Made by a program: the position numbers and the translations under genes. The notes beneath the pieces were generated by a model, which worked only from the letters and a program-made list of their open reading frames with translations, made no database searches and had not been told where the DNA came from. 42,351 nt of DNA from Pseudoselenomonas ruminantium (lineage in GTDB: Bacteria > Bacillota > Negativicutes > Selenomonadales > Selenomonadaceae): contig DJYL01000019.1 of the NCBI GenBank assembly GCA_002448495.1, positions 1-42,351 on the forward strand, written 5' to 3'. Below, one piece after another: positions 36,000 through 42,351 of this stretch. How positions within the stretch are numbered: position 1 is the first letter of the stretch; every line of letters begins with the position of its first letter.

Positions 36000-36554
36000 A
36001 TGGGATACTTAGAAAACTGCAAAGTGAGTGCACGCACCAAAATTGAGTTAGAAGATACGGAAAAGTTTAGGGCTGAATGTGGCGACCAAATACCGAAATT
36101 CCTACTTTCATGGCTTGATTATGATGATAACGCGGCAGTGCTGATAGCTGCCGGAGAAAAGACACTTTACGGAGCTTTCAAGGCTATACGAGATTATGCC
36201 AGCAAACACAAGACGGGGAGTTGCGCTTATGTGCCGTCTGAGAAAGCAATGGAGTTAGTGCTTGAATATTTTGGGCAGGAAGAACCGCAAGCCGTCATTG
36301 AGGGCGGCCTCATGTACAAAGTAATGATGGATGAGGCGGCAAGATTCAAACCCTACGGGACGGAAACGCCGAAAAGCGAGGCAGAGACTACGGAAAGCGG
36401 GACAAAGGGCATAGAAAACGGGACGGATGCCCAGGAAACTGAGACAGTTACAAGCCCAAGTGAACAAAAAACGCAACCGGTTGCGGAAAAAACCAAGGCT
36501 AAAAATGACCTGTCAGCATTGAACGCATTGAGTTTGGAGGATTTGGGATTATGA
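36000..36554 (+). CDS. PcfK-like protein
   Basis: A 184-residue protein. The N-terminal 110 residues resemble PcfK of conjugative plasmids (KFRAECGDQIPKFLLSWLDY, EYFGQEEPQAVIE). The rest is a Thr/Glu/Lys-rich linker ending in a short helix (SALNALSLEDLGL). One palindrome copy sits in the linker at 36471. It is followed with ATGA overlap by the PcfJ-like gene, the same pair order as in plasmids. The molecular function of PcfK is not established. Confidence 0.7.
   Translation: MGYLENCKVSARTKIELEDTEKFRAECGDQIPKFLLSWLDYDDNAAVLIAAGEKTLYGAFKAIRDYASKHKTGSCAYVPSEKAMELVLEYFGQEEPQAVIEGGLMYKVMMDEAARFKPYGTETPKSEAETTESGTKGIENGTDAQETETVTSPSEQKTQPVAEKTKAKNDLSALNALSLEDLGL
36471..36486. repeat. iterated palindrome, copy 6 (in PcfK-like gene)
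   Basis: ACGCAACCGGTTGCGG, read as TQPVA(E) at residue 158 in the flexible linker. Same frame as in terL, tape measure and gpI. Confidence 0.6.
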
Positions 36555-38233
36555 GCAAGGAGAAAGTACCCAAGACCGTTGCTGAAGTGCTGGAGCATTT
36601 CCGGCCATTAAAGCAGGAGCCGGATGTAGTGCGTATGGTTCGAGAGGAATTACCTGCCCACCTTTTTGTAGATGATGATGGTGAGCGGTATCATGCGTGG
36701 TGCAGTCATTGCCGGGAGTGGGTATACCTTCCAAAATCCCGGCATAAAGCCAAGGTAGAGTGCCCATCTTGCGGAGAAACCGCTGACATAATCCATATGT
36801 GGCGCGGTTATAAAAATTTGGTTGACAGAACCCTGACATATATCTATAGCAAATCCGCCAAATCTCCGGAAGATACCATCACGGCGCGGGCGGTTTATAT
36901 GGAGTACCGCTGGTATCAGGAAAACTCACAGCATAGCACCTATACATTACCGTGGGATATAGCTCCTTACATGGCAGTGGACAGCTATTATGTATTTGTC
37001 CATGGGCAGGGGGCAGTACAGGCAAGGCCAGTCAATAACATAAAATGCAGCGCAGATTATGGGACACCAAGATTGGTGCTGAGCAAGTCTGTAAATGACA
37101 GATGGGGAGTATACGCGTATGGGTGTTTTGGTGCGACCCGGCACATAACCCTCAGTATCAACGAGGACACCATAGACGATGCCGTAAAAGATACCCCATT
37201 CCATTATGTTTGGGATGAAATCGCCGGCAGCTTTACAGACCGGGGAACGATGAGGGCATATGTACAGATATTTACCAAGCTGGCAAGATACCCCTTTGCG
37301 GCAGAAACGCTGGCAAAATTAGGTAACCCTACAAGAGATTGGCTCTATAGTCTGACAGAAGGCGGCCACACTGCAGGCGGTATTTTGAACTGGCGTGGCA
37401 AGACCATCACCAAGATGCTCCACTATAGCCTAAATAAAGAAGAAAAGCTGTGGCTGCGGACGACAGAAAGTACCTCTTTATACATTGGCCACATATTCGC
37501 AACGTGGTCGTGGCTGAGAAAACAGGGAAATACCAGTATAACATTGGCGGATATGGATAGATTCCGTATATGGGGCATTGCAGATATCAAAAAAGCACAG
37601 GAAGTAATCAGCCTGCCGCGCCTGATCCGTTACCTTGACCGTCAGCAGAAAGAGCATTCTCACCATGTCACCATAACCATGGGTATTTACATTGACTATC
37701 TGGACGATTGCCGGGAGCTGGGGGCGGACATGACCAAGAAATCTGTTTTTATGCCTCGTGACCTGGTAGAGGCCCATGATGCCCTGAACCGGGAAATCCG
37801 GCAGATAAGGGAATTGCAGCGCGAAGAAGAAGAACTCAAAAAATCCCGAGGCAGAAAGCGGCAGGCTGGGCAGAAAAACAAGCTCTATAAGAAATTCAGG
37901 AAGAAAATTCTGCAACAGTATGCTTTTGAAGCAGATGGGATGATGATTTATGTGCCGAAACGGTTGGAGGAACTCATAGACGAAGGTATAGCCATGCACA
38001 GCTGCGTGGGCGGCTATGTTGACCGAGTTGCAGAAGGTAAAACCATAGTAGTCTTTATTCGGGCGGCGGCAGACCATCGGGAGCGCATCGGAACCATGGA
38101 AATCAGCAAAGATGGCACCAGCATTATACAGGCTAGGGCAAAATATAATCAAAATTTGTCGCCGGCGGCAGCAGATTTTGTCAAGAAGTTCAAGGAAACC
38201 AAGATAGATAAGATTGAGAGGAAAACAGCATGA
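36551..38233 (+). CDS. PcfJ-like protein
   Basis: A 560-residue protein. A zinc ribbon lies near the N-terminus (CSHCREW ... CPSCGE, about residues 54-78). The C-terminal 120 residues are the PcfJ-like region (LEELIDEGIAMHSCVGGYVD, IVVFIRAA, IGTMEISKDGTSIIQARAKY). PcfJ-like proteins are widespread in phages and conjugative elements, but their activity is unknown. It is coupled to the PcfK-like gene before and the DUF3102 gene after. Confidence 0.8.
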   Translation: MSKEKVPKTVAEVLEHFRPLKQEPDVVRMVREELPAHLFVDDDGERYHAWCSHCREWVYLPKSRHKAKVECPSCGETADIIHMWRGYKNLVDRTLTYIYSKSAKSPEDTITARAVYMEYRWYQENSQHSTYTLPWDIAPYMAVDSYYVFVHGQGAVQARPVNNIKCSADYGTPRLVLSKSVNDRWGVYAYGCFGATRHITLSINEDTIDDAVKDTPFHYVWDEIAGSFTDRGTMRAYVQIFTKLARYPFAAETLAKLGNPTRDWLYSLTEGGHTAGGILNWRGKTITKMLHYSLNKEEKLWLRTTESTSLYIGHIFATWSWLRKQGNTSITLADMDRFRIWGIADIKKAQEVISLPRLIRYLDRQQKEHSHHVTITMGIYIDYLDDCRELGADMTKKSVFMPRDLVEAHDALNREIRQIRELQREEEELKKSRGRKRQAGQKNKLYKKFRKKILQQYAFEADGMMIYVPKRLEELIDEGIAMHSCVGGYVDRVAEGKTIVVFIRAAADHRERIGTMEISKDGTSIIQARAKYNQNLSPAAADFVKKFKETKIDKIERKTA

Positions 38234-39354
38234 TGAGTACAGAAATGGCCGAAAATATCACGGAAATGGCCGAAATGAATACGGAAAATGTCGATATGAC
38301 TACAGAAATGGCCGAAAATGTCCCCGAAGTGGCAGAAAATAATCAGGTGGCTGAAACGAATGAGGATAAACTGGCCAGATTAGCTACGGAAATTAACACA
38401 ATTAAGATTCAGACGCAAGCAGTTATCCAAAATGCCACGCTTGAGATTGGGCGGCGGCTCATTCAGGCCAAGGCAGCAGTTCCGCATGGTTGTTGGGGGC
38501 AATGGCTGAAAGAAAAAGTAGATTATTCTGAGCGCACGGCTCAGATGCTTATCAGCACCTTTGAACGTTTCGGCTCCGGCCAGCAAAAACTTTTTGGGCA
38601 GGCAGCAGACCCGGAACTAGTGGCACAACTCAGCAGGTCACAGATGTTTGCGCTGATGTCCATTAAAAATGAAGATGAGTGCATTGCTTTTATGGAAGAG
38701 CATAAGGAAGACCTGCCGGGCATGTCTAAAAGAGAGCTGGAACAGGCTATTAAAGAACGTGACCAGGCTAAAACTGACATAGAAGCGTGGCGCAGCCGCT
38801 GTAATGACCTGACCGACACCGCCGAAAAAGCCGCCCAGCGGGCGGAAAAGCTCAAAGCAGAGCTTGCCAAGCTGAAAGCGGATACCGCAGCGGGCGGCGA
38901 GGAAGTCGAAAAACTCAAAGCAGAAAACGAAAACCTGCAGAAATCCCTTGACCTGGAAAAGCAAAATGCCAGCAACTCATATGATGATGCAGTCGAAGCC
39001 CAACGCCGATTAGCCGAGGAAAGAGCCAAGTATGAGGAGCAAATAAAAGCCCTCAAAGAAGCCAAGGATAACGCCGAAAATGAAGAGATGAAACGCCTGC
39101 AGACAGAAACGGCAGTTCGCGCTGGCCGCATCAAGGACTTAGAACGGGAAGTCGAGGAATTGCGCAAGATGCCATATGCAAAGCCTGCCCCGGAGAAATC
39201 GCAGGAAGAAAAAGATTTTGCACGGCACTTTGAAAATTGCAAAGCCGAATTTACCCAGCTTATCAATACTATGACGGCTATCAACAAGAACCAAGATAAA
39301 TACCGTGAGGCCACCAGGAAACTGCTGGGGATTATGTCACAACTGATTGGATAA
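38230..39354 (+). CDS. DUF3102 protein with long coiled coil
   Basis: A 374-residue protein. The first 40 residues are repeats of the type TEMAEN. Residues about 45-150 are the DUF3102 domain (IGRRLIQAKAAVPHGCWGQW, YSERTAQMLISTFERFG). Residues about 170-310 are an extended Ala/Glu/Lys coiled coil. DUF3102 proteins occur in phages and may relate to DNA-binding ParB-like helices. It overlaps the PcfJ-like gene by four bases. Confidence 0.75.
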   Translation: MMSTEMAENITEMAEMNTENVDMTTEMAENVPEVAENNQVAETNEDKLARLATEINTIKIQTQAVIQNATLEIGRRLIQAKAAVPHGCWGQWLKEKVDYSERTAQMLISTFERFGSGQQKLFGQAADPELVAQLSRSQMFALMSIKNEDECIAFMEEHKEDLPGMSKRELEQAIKERDQAKTDIEAWRSRCNDLTDTAEKAAQRAEKLKAELAKLKADTAAGGEEVEKLKAENENLQKSLDLEKQNASNSYDDAVEAQRRLAEERAKYEEQIKALKEAKDNAENEEMKRLQTETAVRAGRIKDLEREVEELRKMPYAKPAPEKSQEEKDFARHFENCKAEFTQLINTMTAINKNQDKYREATRKLLGIMSQLIG

Positions 39355-39373
39355 AGGAAGGGGGCGGGAAATC

Positions 39374-39652
39374 ATGTATAATGCGTGTGACCTGCCCCGC
39401 CCTGTGGTGCGGGACAGTAAAAGCAATGTCAGCACCTATTCAGAATTGGATTGGGTGTACCGGGTGCGGGAAGAGTTGGACGAGGCCCTAGCCGCCGAAA
39501 CGTGGGCGGACAAAGGGGAGGAAATCGCGGATGCTATAACGGTGTGTGTATCGTGGTTGGAGTCACTAGGCTTTACCGAACGCGCGCGGGCAGAGCTTTT
39601 CCGGAGAGTCAACGCAAAGAATCAGGCCCGCGGATATATGGAGGAAAAATGA
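39374..39652 (+). CDS. MazG-like nucleotide pyrophosphohydrolase
   Basis: A 92-residue protein with the metal-binding helices of the MazG-like family: VREELDEALAAETW and KGEEIADAITVCVSWLESLG give the ExxE and ExxD pattern. VNAKNQARGY at the end fits small phage versions. Such enzymes hydrolyse (d)NTPs and may adjust the nucleotide pool or degrade alarm nucleotides. ATG 39374 is taken; an earlier ATG overlaps the previous gene without a better RBS. Confidence 0.75.
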   Translation: MYNACDLPRPVVRDSKSNVSTYSELDWVYRVREELDEALAAETWADKGEEIADAITVCVSWLESLGFTERARAELFRRVNAKNQARGYMEEK

Positions 39653-39810
39653 GAACCTTGTTTTATGAGCATAGCGCGGCAATGGCCTATATAAAGTTCG
39701 AGAGTTTAGACTGGCAGCTGAAAATGGCAGGCCGCCGGCGTAGAAAAATAGGCAAAGCCGAACTAAGGAAAAGATTACTCAAAGATTTGGCGAGAAAACA
39801 GGAGGCATGA
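39649..39810 (+). CDS. small basic early protein
   Basis: A 53-residue protein with a strongly basic C-terminal half (MAGRRRRKIGKAELRKRLL). Its start overlaps the MazG-like stop by ATGA. It may bind nucleic acid; no family recognised. Confidence 0.5.
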   Translation: MRTLFYEHSAAMAYIKFESLDWQLKMAGRRRRKIGKAELRKRLLKDLARKQEA

Positions 39811-39813
39811 TTT

Positions 39814-40029
39814 ATGAGCGGTATTTGTAGTCCCATCACGGATATGGTTTATGTCACCGGAGATTATGGCGGGATTGCGATCCACTTCCAGCCCGGTGAG
39901 CGGTGGGAGTTCCAGCAGGATGAAGTCCATAGGGATAGATTGGTGGCCCACAAGAATAACAGGCTGGCCATAAGCCTGACCGTCCAAAAGTTCCATGAGG
40001 TTTTTGAGATTAAGGAGCGCAAAGAATGA
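39814..40029 (+). CDS. small early protein, paralogue of the gene at 40568
   Basis: A 71-residue protein. The central pattern IAIHFQPGERWEF ... LAISLTVQKFHEVFEI resembles LPITFKQGEKYKF ... YFVGFSYRDFGKVFCI in the protein encoded at 40568, so the two look like a diverged duplication. It overlaps the next gene by ATGA. Function unknown. Confidence 0.55.
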   Translation: MSGICSPITDMVYVTGDYGGIAIHFQPGERWEFQQDEVHRDRLVAHKNNRLAISLTVQKFHEVFEIKERKE

Positions 40030-40223
40030 ATATTATGAGACAGGTTGCCGCCAATTACGGCAAGAGACTGGAACAACCATTCAGAATAAAGGCTGTCACC
40101 ACCGCCACCGTAAAGCTGGCAGAGGATGGGCTTTGGTATCAAGACCCGGCCACTCAGGTGTGGTATCGCTCAGAAAGTCTATTAGTAAAGCTGATTACGG
40201 GGCAGGCGGTGATTACCAAGTGA
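40026..40223 (+). CDS. small early hypothetical protein
   Basis: A 65-residue basic protein (MNIMRQVAANYGKRLEQPFR, GLWYQDPATQVWYRSESLLV). It overlaps both neighbours (ATGA at the start, TGATG at the end), which supports coupled translation. No family is recognised. Confidence 0.5.
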   Translation: MNIMRQVAANYGKRLEQPFRIKAVTTATVKLAEDGLWYQDPATQVWYRSESLLVKLITGQAVITK

Positions 40224-40369
40224 TGGAAAAACCGTGGAATACTCACAAGCATACCCGGATATCACAAAACTGGGGCGTGGAATACTCATATTATGAAAGA
40301 AACCGACAACTGGCAAAGGCCCATAGGATGATGGAGGAGCACCACCGTGGGCGGGGGCATAGAAAATGA
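40223..40369 (+). CDS. 48-residue His-rich early protein
   Basis: Starts at the TGATG overlap at 40223 and ends in an ATGA overlap with the next gene. The 48 residues are rich in His and Arg (NTHKHTRISQNW, MMEEHHRGRGHRK). No family. Coupling on both sides is the support. Confidence 0.4.
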   Translation: MEKPWNTHKHTRISQNWGVEYSYYERNRQLAKAHRMMEEHHRGRGHRK

Positions 40370-40593
40370 TTAAGAAGGATAAAGACCTGCTGCGAGCGGT
40401 AAAAACCATGTACCGGTTCCAAGAGGATTGCAAGCACAGGTATTTTTGCACAGAGTGCGCGGCATATAATGGAAAAACTTGCAGGCTGAAAGCTGGCAAA
40501 CAGGGCGTGCCCGCCGGATGGGATATTACCACGGCGGATTTGCAGAGATTGGAGGCAAGGGCGAGCAATGAAAGGTGTATGCTTTCTCAATGA
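40366..40593 (+). CDS. small cysteine-rich early protein
   Basis: A 75-residue protein with four Cys spaced C-x5-C-x2-C-x7-C (DCKHRYFCTECAAYNGKTC), probably a zinc site. A related Cys pattern is found in the protein at 40800. It overlaps its neighbours on both sides. Confidence 0.5.
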   Translation: MIKKDKDLLRAVKTMYRFQEDCKHRYFCTECAAYNGKTCRLKAGKQGVPAGWDITTADLQRLEARASNERCMLSQ

Positions 40594-40858
40594 AAAGATT
40601 GACGAACTGAATTTTAGCGCTGAAACAGAAAACGGCAAGGCTCTCCCTATCACCTTTAAGCAGGGCGAAAAATACAAATTCGGTTCAGACGATTCCCGCG
40701 TTTATGTATGCTTTAGCGATAATGAAGAATATTTCGTAGGCTTTTCTTATCGCGATTTTGGGAAAGTTTTCTGCATAGAGAGATTGGAGGCTGAATGTAA
40801 TGAGTGCGGAAGAATTGGAAAAGATGGCCCGGAAGATACAGAAGTATTGCAAGGCTAG
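40568..40858 (+). CDS. small early protein, paralogue of the gene at 39814
   Basis: A 96-residue protein. Residues about 27-72 match the pattern of the protein at 39814 (ITFKQGEKYKF, FSYRDFGKVF). The C-terminal 20 residues overlap the next gene in another frame and carry CNECG. Function unknown. Confidence 0.5.
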   Translation: MKGVCFLNEKIDELNFSAETENGKALPITFKQGEKYKFGSDDSRVYVCFSDNEEYFVGFSYRDFGKVFCIERLEAECNECGRIGKDGPEDTEVLQG

Positions 40859-40979
40859 GCATTGCATAGATGGATGCACCTTTGCTTATTTCGAGAAGGG
40901 CAGCAAGATGCCTCACTGCAAGCTGAAAAGTGATGATTCCGAGGCAATAGCCACCTACCCCGAGGATTGGAAGATTTAA
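40800..40979 (+). CDS. small cysteine-rich early protein
   Basis: A 59-residue protein starting at ATG 40800, nine bases after GGAGG. Its Cys/His pattern (YCKARHCIDGCTF ... PHCKL) resembles the gene at 40366 and suggests a zinc-binding fold. It overlaps the preceding gene by 59 bases. Confidence 0.5.
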   Translation: MSAEELEKMARKIQKYCKARHCIDGCTFAYFEKGSKMPHCKLKSDDSEAIATYPEDWKI

Positions 40980-40992
40980 GGAGGCCCAGGAA

Positions 40993-41106
40993 GTGAGCAA
41001 CGAATTGATGGCCATGGGCTGGGGGTTTCTGTTTTGCCTCCCAGCCACGCTTATTTTGGCCTTTTGGTACTGGCATGATGAAAGGAAATATAAAAAATCA
41101 AAATAG
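40993..41106 (+). CDS. 37-residue membrane protein
   Basis: GTG 40993 follows AAGGAGG by seven bases. The peptide is one hydrophobic segment (MGWGFLFCLPATLILAFWYW) and a basic tail (DERKYKKSK), a single-pass topology with the tail inside. It is the last gene before the RNA/origin region. Function unknown. Confidence 0.5.
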   Translation: MSNELMAMGWGFLFCLPATLILAFWYWHDERKYKKSK

Positions 41107-41186
41107 GTAAAGAAAAAGCCCCACAGGTGCGAACTGTGGGGCACTGCTGGAAAAATCCAGCAAAGTGGCTATAAGAAACTTCTATA
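41106..41186 (-). ncRNA. small antisense RNA upstream of rep (hairpin RNA copy 3)
   Basis: A leftward RNA of about 80 bases in the gap before rep. It begins near AUAGAAGUUUC, the same 5' block as the RNAs at 2333 and 6017. A first hairpin is TGCTGG/CCAGCA (41162-41145). The terminator is GCCCCACAG/CTGTGGGGC (41142-41118) followed by TTTTTC on the minus strand. There is no start codon in it. It is complementary to the untranslated leader of rep, which recalls the antisense control of plasmid replication initiators. Confidence 0.65.
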
Positions 41187-41189
41187 TAA

Positions 41190-41218
41190 ATTATAGCACA
41201 CTTTCCCAAAACCTACAA
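41190..41218 (-). promoter_or_regulatory. strong promoter of the antisense RNA
   Basis: On the minus strand TTGTAG (41218-41213), 17 bases, then TATAAT (41195-41190) with TGC in front (extended -10). This is one of the best promoters in the window and has no gene downstream other than the small RNA. Confidence 0.75.
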
Positions 41219-41227
41219 TAATATAGC

Positions 41228-41280
41228 GTCTGACAGGTACGGGTGAAAGTCCCGTTAGCGGGTTCATCAAGGCGTTAATA
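41228..41280 (+). other. structured region before rep, candidate replication origin
   Basis: ACGGG and CCCGT (around 41237-41253) and CCCG-TTAG-CGGG (41249-41260) form alternative hairpins, the latter extended by TGAA/TTCA. It is followed by an AT-rich stretch up to 41330. Rolling-circle origins consist of such hairpins close to the rep gene. The nick site cannot be identified by eye. Confidence 0.35.
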
Positions 41281-41345
41281 ATTCACGTACAGAGTAATAA
41301 AATAAGATTTTATAAAATATATAATCCTATGATGGGGTGAGAGTC

Positions 41346-42170
41346 GTGCCATACATTCAGAAAGTAAGAAATACAAGAGATAAAAAAATAATTGTCATAG
41401 ACAAGTATTATAACTTTATGGCAAGACCCAAGGGGAAGAAACTGAAAGAGATTAGAAACCCCAAAGAGAATGTATCCCCGGAGGATTTGAAAAAGAGAAA
41501 CCGGAGAAGGGCCACGGAAAGGGTTGCTTTGATGATTGCCAATAACTTTGTAGAGGGCAGCCCTTACCTGACTGTGACCTATGACAAAGAAAATCTGCCA
41601 GCTGGGGAAGAACTGGAAACGAGAGTCAAAAAAGATTTGAGAAATTTTGAGGATAGGCTGAAAAGATTTTACAAAAAGCAGGGGGTTGAGCTGAAATATG
41701 CTGCAACTGTGGAAAATGTGATGTCGGGGAGCGGCCGCGCCCATGCCCATTTGGTTTTATCTATCTTGCCGGAAGTAAAAACAGATCGAGAGTATGAGAG
41801 GATTTTTACCAAGATTTGGGGCAAGGGACATGTGAGGGTTGAACAATACGGCGGTGAGGCAACGGATGCCACGCGACTGGCAGCATATTTTGTGAAACAG
41901 GAAAAAGCTGACGGCGGGGCAAGAATGAATTTTTCCCGCAACTGTGAACCCCCGGCAGAGAAGAAAAAAGAAATACGCCGCTCAGAGAGTTTTTCCCACC
42001 GCATAAATGTGCCCAAGGGGTACTTTGTGAATAAAGAGCTAACTTTCCAAGGCTTAACAGATGGAGGTTATCCCTGCCAGCATATTGTTTTAGAGCAATG
42101 TGAAGAAAAAGACCGCCGTATCTATGACTTGAAAAAAGGCGAATACCTGGAAAGGAGGCGGAAAGCGTGA
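41346..42170 (+). CDS. HUH rolling-circle replication initiator
   Basis: A 274-residue Rep protein. The HUH metal motif is H133-A-H135 (GRAHAHLVLSI) and the likely nucleophile is Y181 (LAAYFVKQEK), preceded by a basic N-terminal part (LKKRNRRRATERVALMI). It would nick one strand at the origin and start rolling-circle replication, as gpA does in P2-like phages, although this protein is closer in size to those of small replicons. GTG 41346 has GGGGTGA five bases upstream; GTG 41337 is an alternative. It lies after the antisense RNA and origin candidate. Confidence 0.8.
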   Translation: MPYIQKVRNTRDKKIIVIDKYYNFMARPKGKKLKEIRNPKENVSPEDLKKRNRRRATERVALMIANNFVEGSPYLTVTYDKENLPAGEELETRVKKDLRNFEDRLKRFYKKQGVELKYAATVENVMSGSGRAHAHLVLSILPEVKTDREYERIFTKIWGKGHVRVEQYGGEATDATRLAAYFVKQEKADGGARMNFSRNCEPPAEKKKEIRRSESFSHRINVPKGYFVNKELTFQGLTDGGYPCQHIVLEQCEEKDRRIYDLKKGEYLERRRKA

Positions 42171-42307
42171 AGGTATTTAAGGATTTTGACTCACAGGCTT
42201 TTGGCATGGCCATAAAGTCATTACCTGAAAATAAAAAGATGCTGGCTGTCAGGATGGTAGTGCGCGACCTGTCGCCAAGCCAAAGGACAAGATTATTTCA
42301 AAGGCTG
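42167..42307 (+). CDS. 46-residue hypothetical protein after rep
   Basis: GTG 42167 overlaps the rep stop and has GGAGG nine bases upstream. The peptide (VKVFKDFDSQAFGMAIKSLP, then VRDLSPSQRTRLFQ) is helical and basic. Coupling to rep suggests a helper role, but none is recognised. Confidence 0.45.
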
Positions 42308-42329
42308 AAACAAATTAGGAGGCATACCA

Positions 42330-42351
42330 AGTGATTGAATTAAAAAGCAAA
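42330..42351 (+). CDS. possible gene start cut by the window end
   Basis: GTG 42330 lies eight bases after AGGAGG and is open to the end of the window. If the molecule is circular and joins position 1, the frame stops after 11 residues and would not be a gene; if the sequence continues elsewhere it may be one. Confidence 0.2.

Noticed and set aside
1..42351. CRISPR arrays, tRNA or rRNA genes, insertion sequences
   Set aside because: I saw no regularly spaced direct repeats of CRISPR type, no cloverleaf with a CCA-type end, no rRNA motif and no transposase in the translated frames.

Overview
The whole window looks like one temperate, contractile-tailed bacteriophage (myovirus), probably the complete or nearly complete genome of about 42 kb. 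The host is most likely a Firmicute. Ribosome binding sites are strong AGGAGG types, GTG and TTG starts are common, and the lysin is a GH25 muramidase. A diderm Negativicute (Selenomonas/Megasphaera-like) is my guess from general gene style and is not proven. No host gene is visible at either end. The integrase sits in the middle and early-type genes lie at both edges, so the sequence reads as a circular or circularly permuted phage genome opened at an arbitrary point. Layout: 1-2.25 kb holds small accessory genes. 2.3-6.3 kb holds HNH nuclease, terminase and a Rha/KilAC antirepressor, framed by two copies of a promoter plus short hairpin RNA. 6.3-10.4 kb is the head module: lambda-type portal, a protease-capsid fusion, a decoration protein and a head-tail joint. 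10.4-24.2 kb is a P2-like contractile tail: gpZ-like, sheath, tube, frameshifted chaperone, tape measure, gpX, gpD, gpV, PAAR spike, gpU, gp25/W, gpJ and a gpI fused to a long aromatic repeat region. 24.2-28.7 kb holds tail-fibre genes ending in a complete diversity-generating retroelement (DGR): target gene, variable repeat, hairpin, avd, template repeat and reverse transcriptase. 28.7-30.8 kb carries a Tad2-like (DUF2829) anti-defence candidate and the lysis cassette. 30.8-33.5 kb is a candidate attP, integrase, S24 repressor, divergent operator region and Cro. 33.5-42.3 kb is the early region: HTH protein, YneA-like LysM protein, PcfK/PcfJ/DUF3102 trio, MazG-like enzyme, many small proteins and an HUH rolling-circle Rep. 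The biology fits a P2-style cycle: rolling-circle replication from an origin near Rep, lambda-style terminase packaging, and a contractile tail whose tip protein is diversified by the DGR. The least expected signals are outside the ordinary genes. They are: (a) a likely family of short hairpin RNAs with strong promoters at 2.3, 6.0 and 41.1 kb, the last antisense to the leader of rep; (b) a 16-bp palindrome, core CGCAACCGGTTGCG, present six times, four of them inside genes in one and the same reading frame; (c) a hidden 39-residue membrane peptide gene on the minus strand inside the tail operon with its own promoter and terminator; (d) two minus-strand small genes in the early region that share a duplicated upstream element and SD-masking hairpins; and (e) a possible plus-strand RNA opposite the integrase leader.
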